Source: Terriglobia bacterium (GTDB lineage: Bacteria; Acidobacteriota; Terriglobia; Bryobacterales; Bryobacteraceae). From it: 34,493 nucleotides of DNA. Each line of letters starts with the position of its first letter. The stretch's first letter is position 1. Where the stretch lies: the NCBI GenBank assembly GCA_003175985.1, contig PSRJ01000078.1, positions 1-34,493 of the forward strand, given 5' to 3'. The notes under the pieces are model-generated. The model did no database searches, was not told the origin of the DNA, and saw only the letters and a list, made by a program, of their open reading frames with translations. This document shows, in pieces, positions 23,865 through 31,677 of the stretch. Position numbers and translations under genes: made by a program.

Positions 23865-24838
23865 AGTTGCGTGTCGCCATTCTTTACGGGGGCCGCAGCG
23901 GCGAACACGAGATTTCCATCCGTTCCGCCAGGGCCATTATGGAGCGGATGGATCCTTCCAAGTACGAGACGATAGAGTACTTTATCGACAAAGAGGGCAA
24001 GTGGAGTCCACGCCCCATCCTGCCGGAACCGATGGCGCAGCCGGAAATCGACGTGGTCTTTCCCGTGCTTCACGGCACGTTCGGCGAGGATGGCACCATC
24101 CAGGGCCTGTTGGAGCTGGCCGGCCTTCCGTACGTCGGCGCCGGTGTGCTGGCATCCTCGGTCTCCATGGACAAGGAGATCATGAAACGTGTCTGTGCGG
24201 AACGGATGTTGCCGGTTGTCGACTACGTGACCGTCACGCGAGAAGAGCCGGATTTGGACGTCATCCTGAACCGGCTGCCGTTCCCTATGTTCGTGAAGCC
24301 GGCGAACCTGGGTTCCTCGGTGGGCATCTCCAAGGTTCGGAACCGTGAGGAATTGGAAAAAGCCCTTCTTCTGGCGGCCGAGTACGATCGGAAGATTATT
24401 GTGGAACGCGGCATCACCGGACGCGAGCTCGAGTGCGCGGTCCTCGGCAATGCGGCGCCCCTGGCCTCACTGCCATGTGAAATCCTGCCGTCCCGCGATT
24501 TCTACGATTACGAAGACAAGTACCTGCTCGACCAGGCGCAAACCAAAGTCCCCGCCGATCTCCCCGAAAAGACCACCGCCGAACTACGCCGTCTCGCCGT
24601 GGAGTGTTATCGTGCCGTGGAATGCGAGGGGATGGCGCGCGTCGACTTCCTGCTGGAAGAAGCCACGGGCCGCCTATATATCAACGAGATCAATACAATT
24701 CCCGGATTCACCTCGATCAGCATGTATCCCAAGATGTGGGAATATAGCGGCATTCCATTTCCGGTGTTGATTGACCAGTTGATTGAACTTGCACTGGAGC
24801 GCGACCGAAGGAAAAAGGCCACGAAGTTCACGCGCTAA
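23861..24838 (+). CDS. ddl: D-alanine-D-alanine ligase
   Basis: A 325-residue ATP-grasp enzyme making D-Ala-D-Ala for peptidoglycan. Marks: LYGGRSGEHEISIRSA, FPVLHGTFGEDGTIQGLLE, VKPANLGSSVGISKV (ATP-binding loop with the catalytic serine region), the omega loop DFYDYEDKYL with the tyrosine that goes with D-Ala rather than D-lactate preference, and INEINTIPGFTSISMYP (metal site). It is the last gene of the plus-strand run; the next gene converges 30 bp away. No clear terminator hairpin was seen. Confidence 0.95.
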   Translation: MKLRVAILYGGRSGEHEISIRSARAIMERMDPSKYETIEYFIDKEGKWSPRPILPEPMAQPEIDVVFPVLHGTFGEDGTIQGLLELAGLPYVGAGVLASSVSMDKEIMKRVCAERMLPVVDYVTVTREEPDLDVILNRLPFPMFVKPANLGSSVGISKVRNREELEKALLLAAEYDRKIIVERGITGRELECAVLGNAAPLASLPCEILPSRDFYDYEDKYLLDQAQTKVPADLPEKTTAELRRLAVECYRAVECEGMARVDFLLEEATGRLYINEINTIPGFTSISMYPKMWEYSGIPFPVLIDQLIELALERDRRKKATKFTR

Positions 24839-24868
24839 ATACGACCACTTGCTGACGCGGTCGATAAA

Positions 24869-25912
24869 CTACCGTTTGCGATCGTATGTCGCGTCGCCCT
24901 CGGTCTGGCTGAGAATCAAACGTACCACTTTACCCTTCGCATCCATGACGAATTCAGCGTCCGCGCCGGTGGATTCAAACCTTGTCTCCGATTGCGGGAC
25001 GAGAGGAAGAGCATTCAAATAAATCCGGCCGTCGATTAACGTGACGGTTTGAGACCTGCCCATAAAACCCATGACTTGCGGAGAGCCCTCACGAAACTCG
25101 TACGACCCTACATACTTGTCGAGAACCGGGGAACTCAGCTTTATGCCTGTATTCGCTGTGGAAACGAGGCGAGCCTTGTCCCAGCCGCTTTCGTTACAGA
25201 CATTTTCCAGCATGTCCGTATCGGGTGCGTAGTTCACCGCGAGCGCGATGCTCAGAGGCTTGGTCAGGGTTTCCGGGTCATCGAACGTGATCTGAAACTG
25301 CATGTGCCCGAAATCGACCCGCCGGAATTTTTCGGTTACCCGCAGCGCTTCGGAATGAGGGTGGCCCGCTCGATCAAGCCAGCTACGGTCATTGAATCCG
25401 GCGCTCTCAACGACGAGCGTATCGCCCTCCCAGTGACCGGCCGAGTACCCTAACCAGGTAGGGTTCGGATCTTTGGGCAATTTGCGCCCATCTGTGTAGA
25501 TTTGCCGATAGCGCCCCGTGCCACTCTCATAAAGCAGCCCTACCACGGTTGGGGACTGGATAATCCGGTACATCGTGTTAAGCATCTCCGAAGGGCCACC
25601 CGGCAGGCAATTCGTAACAGGATCGTCCCGTCTGAAATCCGCAACCCGCTTCAGGAAGAGGGCCTCCGCCGCCGGCCGGAAGATGCTTTCATCCCGCAGA
25701 TCTTGTATCACGTCGAACCGATACGGATTTTCCTGGGGACGCCACAGCCCCGAGAGATCTGGCTTACCATCGGGCGTCCGTGGCGCAGGAGCGGTTAGAT
25801 TCGGCCTGCCGTCGGCTGTGCGGGGAATTTGTGGCGTGGGATCGCTGAGCCATTGGGCGCACAATGGAGCCGAAAGCAGCCATAAGATTCCCGCGATTGC
25901 AATTCTGCCCAT
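24869..25912 (-). CDS. secreted acidobacterial-type protein, longer paralogue with extra beta domain
   Basis: 347 residues. A signal peptide (to about residue 22, LSAPLCAQ) is followed by DGRPNLTAPAPR and DGKPDLSGLW, then the same body as the 10085-10906 protein: RQIYTDGRKL, WEGDTLVVESAGFNDRSWLD, KFRRVDFGHM, LENVCNE. The last 85 residues (from about LDKYVGSYEF) form an additional beta domain like the DUF3471-type modules that end many serine-hydrolase proteins. Function is unknown. ATG 25912 has AGGAGA 7 nt upstream and a perfect TATAAT 25 nt upstream. No transporter lies next to this copy. Confidence 0.8.
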   Translation of the reverse strand: MGRIAIAGILWLLSAPLCAQWLSDPTPQIPRTADGRPNLTAPAPRTPDGKPDLSGLWRPQENPYRFDVIQDLRDESIFRPAAEALFLKRVADFRRDDPVTNCLPGGPSEMLNTMYRIIQSPTVVGLLYESGTGRYRQIYTDGRKLPKDPNPTWLGYSAGHWEGDTLVVESAGFNDRSWLDRAGHPHSEALRVTEKFRRVDFGHMQFQITFDDPETLTKPLSIALAVNYAPDTDMLENVCNESGWDKARLVSTANTGIKLSSPVLDKYVGSYEFREGSPQVMGFMGRSQTVTLIDGRIYLNALPLVPQSETRFESTGADAEFVMDAKGKVVRLILSQTEGDATYDRKR

Positions 25913-25937
25913 GAGGCGTTCTCCTAGCCCCGGCCGT

Positions 25938-25943
25938 ATTATA
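25938..25943 (-). promoter_or_regulatory. -10 box of the longer secreted paralogue's promoter
   Basis: A perfect TATAAT lies on the minus strand 25 nt before the ATG at 25912. The region 17 bp further upstream has only a poor -35 match (TTCTAT), so activation or another sigma factor may be needed. On the plus strand TAGAAT at 25962-25967 may serve the divergent Uma2-remnant/S41 operon, so the two promoters would overlap. Confidence 0.5.
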
Positions 25944-25979
25944 CCCGCAAACTTCACGCGATAGAATAGGCACAGCGGT

Positions 25980-26150
25980 ATGGCGACGGTCCCCCACACC
26001 CGGAAGGTCCGGGATTATGAAAGCATCGGTATCGGAGAAGTATGGCTGGTGAGCCCGGAAGCGCGTACGGTTGAAATTCTTCTACTCGAAGAGGGCGAGC
26101 GGCGCCGTTCTGCCATTCTGGCCGATATCAACGAAATCTGGCCTGATTGA
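25980..26150 (+). CDS. 56-residue Uma2-family C-terminal remnant
   Basis: The small frame from ATG 25980 reads KVRDYESIGIGEVWLVSPEARTVEILL across its first two thirds (residues 9-35). It matches the last part of Uma2 endonuclease-like proteins, where K..xY...G(V/I)xEVWLVDPE.RTVE follows the nuclease core. The first 120 or so residues, including the acidic catalytic residues, are absent, and an in-frame TAG lies 16 nt upstream of the ATG. It is therefore a remnant or a deliberate mini-protein. Its TGA shares one base with the ATG of the S41 protease (TGATG), so it may be translated and coupled to it. Confidence 0.6.
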   Translation: MATVPHTRKVRDYESIGIGEVWLVSPEARTVEILLLEEGERRRSAILADINEIWPD

Positions 26151-27610
26151 TGTTGCGCCTCACCGCAGCTCTGCTCGTCTGTGTCTCCGCGCTGCCGGCC
26201 GCCGATGAGCTGGAATCGCAGATGAGGAGTGTCATCGGCGCCTACGCCGCCGTGGAAGCGAACGCCGCCGACCCGATCAGCTCCGAGCAGGCCTTTTACC
26301 AGGGTGCGATCCCGGGACTCCTCCGTAAACTCGACCCGCACTCCGTGTTCTTCGATCCCGGCCAGTTCGATCAACTCCGGAAGCTGGAGACCTCGACGCA
26401 AAAGGGCTTCGGCACCGTCGTTTCCATCCTGCCGGGCCGGATTATCGTGCTGCAAACCCTCCCCGCCACTCCCTCGGCAAAATCGGGCTTGAGCCCCGGA
26501 GACGAGATCCTCGCCATCAATGGGTACGTCGTCGCGCAGTTGGATCTCGAACAGCTTACCGAGTTGCTGACTCAAGCCAGGCAGAACCAGGCGCAGCTCG
26601 ATGTGAAGCGTCCGGGATCGGCGGGCATTCTGCACTTCACCCTGACTCCCGAGGAGCTACAGGCGCCCAGTGTGGATCGCGCGTTTTTCGTGGCGGCGGG
26701 CGTCGGCTATATTCGCGTCGCCAGCTTCGAAGAGAGTACCGCGCAACTGATTCATGACGCCATCGAGAAACTGGGAGGGGAGCAATTGAGCGGATTGGTC
26801 TTGGACCTGCGCAACAACCCGGGCGGGCTCATGACTGCCGCCCTCCAGACGGCGTCGCTATTCCTGGAGCCGGGCCAGAAAATTCTTACCGTGCGCGGCC
26901 GCAACGTTACCGAACACAGTGAAGCCGTTCCCGAGAACGCAAAGCCCTACCGGTTCAAATTGGCCGTCCTGATCAATGAGAGAACCGCCAGCGCGTCCGA
27001 GATCGTTTCCGGAGCCTTGCAGGATCATGACCGGGCCACGATTTTGGGCCAATCGAGTTTCGGTAAGGGGCTGGTGCAGAGCGTGTTTCCGATGAGCGAG
27101 GGCACCGGGCTGGCGCTGACCACGGCCTTATACTACACACCCAGCGGCCGCTCGATTCAAAAGCCTCTCGACGCCGCCCGGTTCGAACTTGCGGGAGCCA
27201 CTGCGCATCCCAACGGCAGCCGGAAGTTCCATACCGACAAGGGCCGCGAGGTCTCCGGCGGCGGCGGGATTCAACCCGATGTCACCGTCTTTCCTCCAGC
27301 TATGAACCGCCTGCGCGCGGCTCTCGAAGCTTCCGGATCGTTCACCAATTTCGCCACCGAGTACCTTTCCAAACAAAAAGTGACCGACGAGTTCGAGGTC
27401 AATCCCGAAATGCTCGATGAATTTCGCAGCTACCTCTCCGAACGCCGGATTCAGCCGGGAGTCGCCGAGTGGGTCGTCGAACGTGAGTTCGTCGAGAATC
27501 GCCTGAAAACCGAGATCTTCAACCAGGCGTTCGGCGTGGAGAAAGGCGACGAGATCGAGTCGCAACGCGACCCGGTGATTCGAAAAGCGGTCGAAGCGCT
27601 CGGGGGGTAA
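26150..27610 (+). CDS. S41-family C-terminal processing protease (CtpA/Prc-like) with PDZ domain
   Basis: 486 residues with a short signal peptide (LTAALLVCVSALPAA). A PDZ domain covers about 78-160 (GFGTVVSI ... SGLSPGDEILAINGYVV). The tail-specific protease domain then has VGYIRVASF, GLVLDLRNNPGG (216-226), the Ser nucleophile region RTASASEIVSGAL (278-290) and the general-base Lys306 in SSFGKGLVQ. All parts of the Ser-Lys dyad enzyme are present, so it should trim C-termini of exported proteins in the periplasm. The start could be TTG 26147 or ATG 26150. An unusual C-terminal 130-residue extension follows the protease core. Confidence 0.92.
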   Translation: MLRLTAALLVCVSALPAADELESQMRSVIGAYAAVEANAADPISSEQAFYQGAIPGLLRKLDPHSVFFDPGQFDQLRKLETSTQKGFGTVVSILPGRIIVLQTLPATPSAKSGLSPGDEILAINGYVVAQLDLEQLTELLTQARQNQAQLDVKRPGSAGILHFTLTPEELQAPSVDRAFFVAAGVGYIRVASFEESTAQLIHDAIEKLGGEQLSGLVLDLRNNPGGLMTAALQTASLFLEPGQKILTVRGRNVTEHSEAVPENAKPYRFKLAVLINERTASASEIVSGALQDHDRATILGQSSFGKGLVQSVFPMSEGTGLALTTALYYTPSGRSIQKPLDAARFELAGATAHPNGSRKFHTDKGREVSGGGGIQPDVTVFPPAMNRLRAALEASGSFTNFATEYLSKQKVTDEFEVNPEMLDEFRSYLSERRIQPGVAEWVVEREFVENRLKTEIFNQAFGVEKGDEIESQRDPVIRKAVEALGG

Positions 27611-27778
27611 CCCGATGAGGAACCGGCAGACCTTATCTTTGGTTAATTCTTTGCATTTCGGGCCAGCCACGTAAAGAAACTGGCCGCCGGTGCCGTCTAT
27701 TCCTGATAGCAGTAATAACCAACCGAAGTATTGCCGCTCTCGTCGACTTTCTGCAACGCTGGACGGGGAGGCCTTCTC

Positions 27779-28222
27779 ATGCGAGATTCGCGAATTCTTC
27801 GCCGGAGCCGCAGAGAGAGCGGCACTTCGGTCATCGAGCTCTCGCTCATGTTTCCGTGGATCTTTTTCCTCTTCGTAGGCGCCTTCGACATGGGGTTTTA
27901 TACCTATTCCCTGATTTCCGTGGAAAACGCGGCTCGCGTGGCGGCGGAATACACGTCAAAGAGTTCCACGGTAGCCGCCGACTCAGCGGGCGCCTGCACC
28001 AGGATCCTCGCGGAGCTCGCCATGCTTCCCAACATGAGTGGCGTGAACAACTGCGACAGTTCCCCACTCACGGTGCAAGCGACTTCCGTCACCGGCCCTG
28101 ATGGAAATCCGGCGACAAATGTCTCAGTCACTTACTCTGGAAACAACCTGGTGCCGATTCCCGGACTCCTGATGGGTAAGCTGAACGTGACACGCACCGT
28201 GCAGATGAGGGTAAGACCGTGA
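27779..28222 (+). CDS. TadE-like pseudopilin
   Basis: 147 residues. A basic N-terminus (MRDSRILRRSRRESG) and GTSVIELSLMFPWIFFLFVGAFDMGFYTYSLISVENAARVAAEY in parts form the single TadE-type membrane helix with its conserved Glu. A 95-residue extracellular domain with one Cys pair follows. Pseudopilins of this type are processed by TadV-like peptidases and join Flp/Tad pili. GGGGAGG lies 7 nt before the ATG. The next TadE gene overlaps the stop by four bases. No Tad ATPase, platform or secretin gene is in the window. Confidence 0.82.
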   Translation: MRDSRILRRSRRESGTSVIELSLMFPWIFFLFVGAFDMGFYTYSLISVENAARVAAEYTSKSSTVAADSAGACTRILAELAMLPNMSGVNNCDSSPLTVQATSVTGPDGNPATNVSVTYSGNNLVPIPGLLMGKLNVTRTVQMRVRP

Positions 28223-28731
28223 TGGCCGGAAGACGATCCAGTCAGAAGGGTGGTTCAATCCTCGAGTTCGTACTCGTGGGGATCGCCATGATCTTCATCA
28301 TCATCTCCTTTTTCGAGATGGCGCGCGGCATGTGGACCTATCAGACCTTGGCCTATGCCGTTCGCGAGGGCACGCGCTATGCCATTGTACACGGCAAGAG
28401 CTGTGCCACTCCGAACACATGCCAGGTGACAATCGGTCAGATCACCAGCCTGATCAAATCGGCCGGTCCGGGCCTGGACCCCACAGCCACGACTGTGACA
28501 CTTACGCCGGCGAGCGGTAGCGCGACCAGCGGCACGATGTCTACGCTATCGACCAATAACACCACGTGGCCACCCACTGGGGCGAATTCAGTCGGCCAGA
28601 ATGTGAAAATCTCGTTGAACTATCCGTTCCGCACGGTCCTGGCCATATTCTGGGTCGGGGATGGGCGCCCCATCAACGACTCTCAAACATTCAACCTTTC
28701 TGCGTCTTCCACCGAGGCGATCCAGTACTAA
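28219..28731 (+). CDS. TadE-like pseudopilin (second)
   Basis: 170 residues (169 if ATG 28222 is used). The N-terminus is basic (RRSSQKGGS) and is followed by ILEFVLVGIAMIFIIISFFEMARG, a TadE-type helix with the conserved Glu. Then come YAVREGTRYAIVHG and a Thr/Ser-rich extracellular domain with one CATPNTC pair. It overlaps the preceding pseudopilin by GTGA. It converges with the TadG-like gene after 27 bp; no terminator is obvious between them. A minor pilin role is likely. Confidence 0.82.
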   Translation: MMAGRRSSQKGGSILEFVLVGIAMIFIIISFFEMARGMWTYQTLAYAVREGTRYAIVHGKSCATPNTCQVTIGQITSLIKSAGPGLDPTATTVTLTPASGSATSGTMSTLSTNNTTWPPTGANSVGQNVKISLNYPFRTVLAIFWVGDGRPINDSQTFNLSASSTEAIQY

Positions 28732-28758
28732 CCACAGAAACTCGCTTGCGCGGGCTGC

Positions 28759-30111
28759 CTACTCGAGAAGCACCACCTGCTGAATGGGCGACCCGTTCGG
28801 CAGTGAGGAATAATCGTTGCTGATTCCGCTGGTGCCGACCAGGCTGATCTTGTCGGCCACAATGATCGTATATTTCGAGTTGACGCTCGAATTCCCATAG
28901 AGCGTGATCGTTGCTTTCTTGGCGTAAATGGTGCCCTGGTAAACCGCGCTGCTCCCACCGCCATACGAATCCGATGTGCCGCTTGGCGCGTTGCGATCGT
29001 CGAAAAACAGAATCCCCGCATACGTGCCCGTGGTAGGCGCCGTCAGATTGACCGTCGAAGTCGCATTGATATTGATGGGCGAATAGGAAAGGCTTTGGTT
29101 ACCATGGTCTGTTTGACCGTAAGTGTTGTAGAACATCACGCCCGTGCCCGAAATATGAGAATTGGCGCTTTGCGTAGTTAGTCCGCCGCCCACCAGAATG
29201 TAGTTGCCCGAGGAGAACGTGACGTTGTTATTCTGCACGTTGATGCCGCCGCAGTATGTCCCCGGTGACAGACTAACATTCTGCTGGTTCGGCATATTGT
29301 AATTCCAATAATCGCAGTGGTACGTAGGCGACGCAGGCACCGGCAAATTGGAAAGCGGGTCGGATGTGGGTGCAACGCCCGTGTTCGGAGATGGCGATAA
29401 CGGGTTCTGCGTACAGGTGTTGCCCACAACGTCGTATTCGGGCGCCTGCAATTGGGCGCCGTTGCCATTGGTTTGAACGGCGCAGGCGTTGTTGCTGTCG
29501 ACATAGAGGCCGCAGCTCGAAACCAGGCTCGCGGTGCCGCCAACGGAAACCGCCCCTTGGGCGGCGGGATCCAGCGCGTAGATGCAGTCGTTTGCCCCGG
29601 CTAGAGCGGCCGTGGAACGGGCCGCCACCAGTCCCGTCGGGTTTCCCATTATCGCCGAGAAGAGTTGGGGTACTTTCTGTACCGCGCGGTACGTCACCCA
29701 ATACGCGGCGCTCCCCGTTCCCGTCGCAGTCGGCGGCACGCTGTTGACGCCGGTCTGATACGTAACCTTCTGGTTTCCGCTCGTCTTAAATCCATGCTGC
29801 TGGGCGTACATGCAGCCGCGGTCGATGGCATTACTTGGCGTTTGAATATCGGCTGCGCAATTAGTCGCATTGTCGGCGCAAACCACGGCGCCACCACAGG
29901 TGTAGTTAGAGCCGCCCACCTGAGAGTGAAAAGCGATCATGGCTGCTTGTGCCGCGCTTTCGGCTGCCGTCTGAGCCGACATTTTGATGAAACGCATGTA
30001 GCCGAAATCGGTCACCAGGCCGAGCAACCCAACCATTGGAACCAGAACCAGGGTTGCCATGATTAGAAGCTGTCCTTTTCGTCCGTCCGATCTACGTGCG
30101 CGCTCCTTCAT
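28759..30111 (-). CDS. TadG-like protein with large extracellular beta domain
   Basis: 450 residues. The basic start (MKERARRSDGRKGQ) and LLIMATLVLVPMVGLLGLVTDFG form a TadG-type membrane helix; MSAQTAAESAAQAAM is the usual helix after it. Residues 60-450 are Asn/Ser/Thr/Gly-rich. From about residue 270 they show repeated short strands (NNVTFSSGNYILVGG, ISGTGVMFYN, GTIYAKKATITLYG, KYTIIVADKISLVG) like a right-handed beta-helix or bactofilin-like shelf. Ten or more cysteines suggest disulfides outside the cell. GGAGG lies 7 nt before ATG 30111. It faces the two TadE genes, on the opposite strand. Confidence 0.78.
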   Translation of the reverse strand: MKERARRSDGRKGQLLIMATLVLVPMVGLLGLVTDFGYMRFIKMSAQTAAESAAQAAMIAFHSQVGGSNYTCGGAVVCADNATNCAADIQTPSNAIDRGCMYAQQHGFKTSGNQKVTYQTGVNSVPPTATGTGSAAYWVTYRAVQKVPQLFSAIMGNPTGLVAARSTAALAGANDCIYALDPAAQGAVSVGGTASLVSSCGLYVDSNNACAVQTNGNGAQLQAPEYDVVGNTCTQNPLSPSPNTGVAPTSDPLSNLPVPASPTYHCDYWNYNMPNQQNVSLSPGTYCGGINVQNNNVTFSSGNYILVGGGLTTQSANSHISGTGVMFYNTYGQTDHGNQSLSYSPININATSTVNLTAPTTGTYAGILFFDDRNAPSGTSDSYGGGSSAVYQGTIYAKKATITLYGNSSVNSKYTIIVADKISLVGTSGISNDYSSLPNGSPIQQVVLLE

Positions 30112-30311
30112 AGTTCTGCCTCCGGCGCGGAGATGCACCTTTCCCGCTAAGATCAGGTTTCAACAGGCGCGGGGGCGATGCAATACTGCCGATCGTTAGG
30201 ATCTTCGTAAGACGGTCCTGAGGCTCTATTTCTTTACGAGTCCTGAATTTTTCCTGCCTTGTCTCGCAGAGTCTCTTCAGTGGAGTAACCTAGGGATAAT
30301 ACCGGAAAGCA

Positions 30312-30746
30312 ATGGCCAAACACCCGGATCTGGAGGCACTTCTTCAATATCTGGATGGGGACCTGCCGGCTCAACAAAACGAGGCCGTCGCAGCGCATTT
30401 GCATGTCTGTTCCCAATGCCGCATGGACGAACAACGGTTACGAGATGCCAGGGCAGAGACCAAAATCGGCCGGCGGGAAGCGTCTACTTTCCGGGAGAAC
30501 CTGCGCAAGTGGGAAGCGGCGCGTCTGCAACTTGATGCACATGGAGATGTCCTTAAACTACGGGTCGTTTCCGAATTGGCGCCCTATGTGGGAGCCGCCG
30601 CTGCTAAGCGAATTTTACGCGCGGTCGAGGATAGCGGAGAGAACCTGCTTTCCACCATCGAGCCCGTTCTGGGCCTGTTTCTCGGCAAGTCCGCCGCGGC
30701 TTCACTCGTGAACCGGATCATTGATCGGGTCATCATGCGAACATAA
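30312..30746 (+). CDS. anti-sigma-type zinc-finger protein
   Basis: 144 residues. The first 45 form an anti-sigma zinc-finger (zf-HC2/ZAS) module: LLQYLDGDLPAQQNEAVAAHL in parts, then the ligands HxxxCxxC (HLHVCSQC, about 30-37). No membrane helix is evident; the C-terminal 90 residues are mainly helical and charged. Most proteins of this type bind an ECF sigma factor encoded beside them. None is seen here: upstream is the divergent TadG-like gene and downstream a membrane protein. It may act on a distant sigma factor, or its domain may have another role. Confidence 0.7.
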   Translation: MAKHPDLEALLQYLDGDLPAQQNEAVAAHLHVCSQCRMDEQRLRDARAETKIGRREASTFRENLRKWEAARLQLDAHGDVLKLRVVSELAPYVGAAAAKRILRAVEDSGENLLSTIEPVLGLFLGKSAAASLVNRIIDRVIMRT

Positions 30747-30762
30747 ACAAGTGCGCCCGCAG

Positions 30763-31677
30763 ATGACTGATCTGGCGCCGGCCTTCTGGGATCGGCTCCG
30801 GGACTTGCCCCTCACTCATGCTTCCCTGATCGGCTGGATTACGTCCGGATATTTGGCCGTTGGCATCGTGGCCTTCGCCGCCTGGCGGATCACCGGGGAC
30901 ATTGCCTGGGTGGTTGAGTTTTTCCAGCTCCCGGCCGCACTGGTGATAGTCTGGCTCGGACTCATGGAGGTCTGGCTGAGCATTTACGCGATGTCCCGCT
31001 TCTCACCCGGCGATTTGTTGCGCCCGGGGTGGATGCTGATCGCGGGTTCCGCGGGATTTCAGCTTCTCGGTTCGCTCTATTCACAAGTGTTCGGCGTTCC
31101 ATCACGCCTGAATCCCCTTAGGCTGGAAGGCGACGCCGTTACGTTGGCCCGGTCTATCGGGCTTCTCATGGGCGGGCCATTCCGCTTTGCTCTGCTCGCG
31201 GCCGGTCTTTCCTTCGCGTTGCGGGCATACCGGCGAGCGGGGTTGCCGGCCAGGCTCGCGCCCATCGACTGGGTCATCCTGGCGGGCTTCGGCGCATATT
31301 TGGCACGCAATGTGATGGATGTTGTTTCCGCCATGCGCGCCGGGAAAAGCCCGGACATTTGGGAGGTCTTCGGTTGGCCTACCGATCTCTTGCTATGGCT
31401 CCTGTTGGCCGAAGCACTGCTTCTGCTCCGCTGCACGCAGCAAATGGCGGCGGGACACATTGCCCGTTGTTGGAAGGCATACGCTGCAGGCGTGTTCCTG
31501 ACCGCGCTCGGCGACGTCGGGATGTGGGCGGCCAATTACGGCTATTTGCCGTGGCCCTGGAACTCCCTGACCTGGTATCTCTGGATCCCGGCTGCAGCCG
31601 CTTTCGCCCGCGCTCCTGCATTTCAGTTGGAGGTGATCCGGGAAGCTGCTACCGGGAGACAGGGCTATGGGGCATAA
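30763..31677 (+). CDS. polytopic membrane protein of unknown function
   Basis: 304 residues with about eight predicted membrane helices (about 20-40, 50-75, 88-105, 130-155, 170-190, 205-225, 240-260, 265-285). It has many Trp residues in short loops and a short charged tail. I do not recognise the family. ATG 30763 starts 16 bp after the zinc-finger gene, and the end overlaps the TonB receptor start by 11 bp, so the three are likely one operon. A sensor or membrane partner for the zinc-finger protein is possible but is conjecture. Confidence 0.72.
   Translation: MTDLAPAFWDRLRDLPLTHASLIGWITSGYLAVGIVAFAAWRITGDIAWVVEFFQLPAALVIVWLGLMEVWLSIYAMSRFSPGDLLRPGWMLIAGSAGFQLLGSLYSQVFGVPSRLNPLRLEGDAVTLARSIGLLMGGPFRFALLAAGLSFALRAYRRAGLPARLAPIDWVILAGFGAYLARNVMDVVSAMRAGKSPDIWEVFGWPTDLLLWLLLAEALLLLRCTQQMAAGHIARCWKAYAAGVFLTALGDVGMWAANYGYLPWPWNSLTWYLWIPAAAAFARAPAFQLEVIREAATGRQGYGA

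Noticed and set aside
27611..27778. Possible riboswitch (c-di-GMP type) before the TadE genes
   Set aside because: A few words resemble the class core, but the conserved GEMM layout and paired stems could not be matched; only a ribosome site is supported in this gap.
30112..30311. Promoter for the zinc-finger gene (GATAAT near 30294)
   Set aside because: A fair -10-like box exists but no -35 partner at 16-18 bp; the 200-bp divergent gap otherwise shows no gene or RNA.
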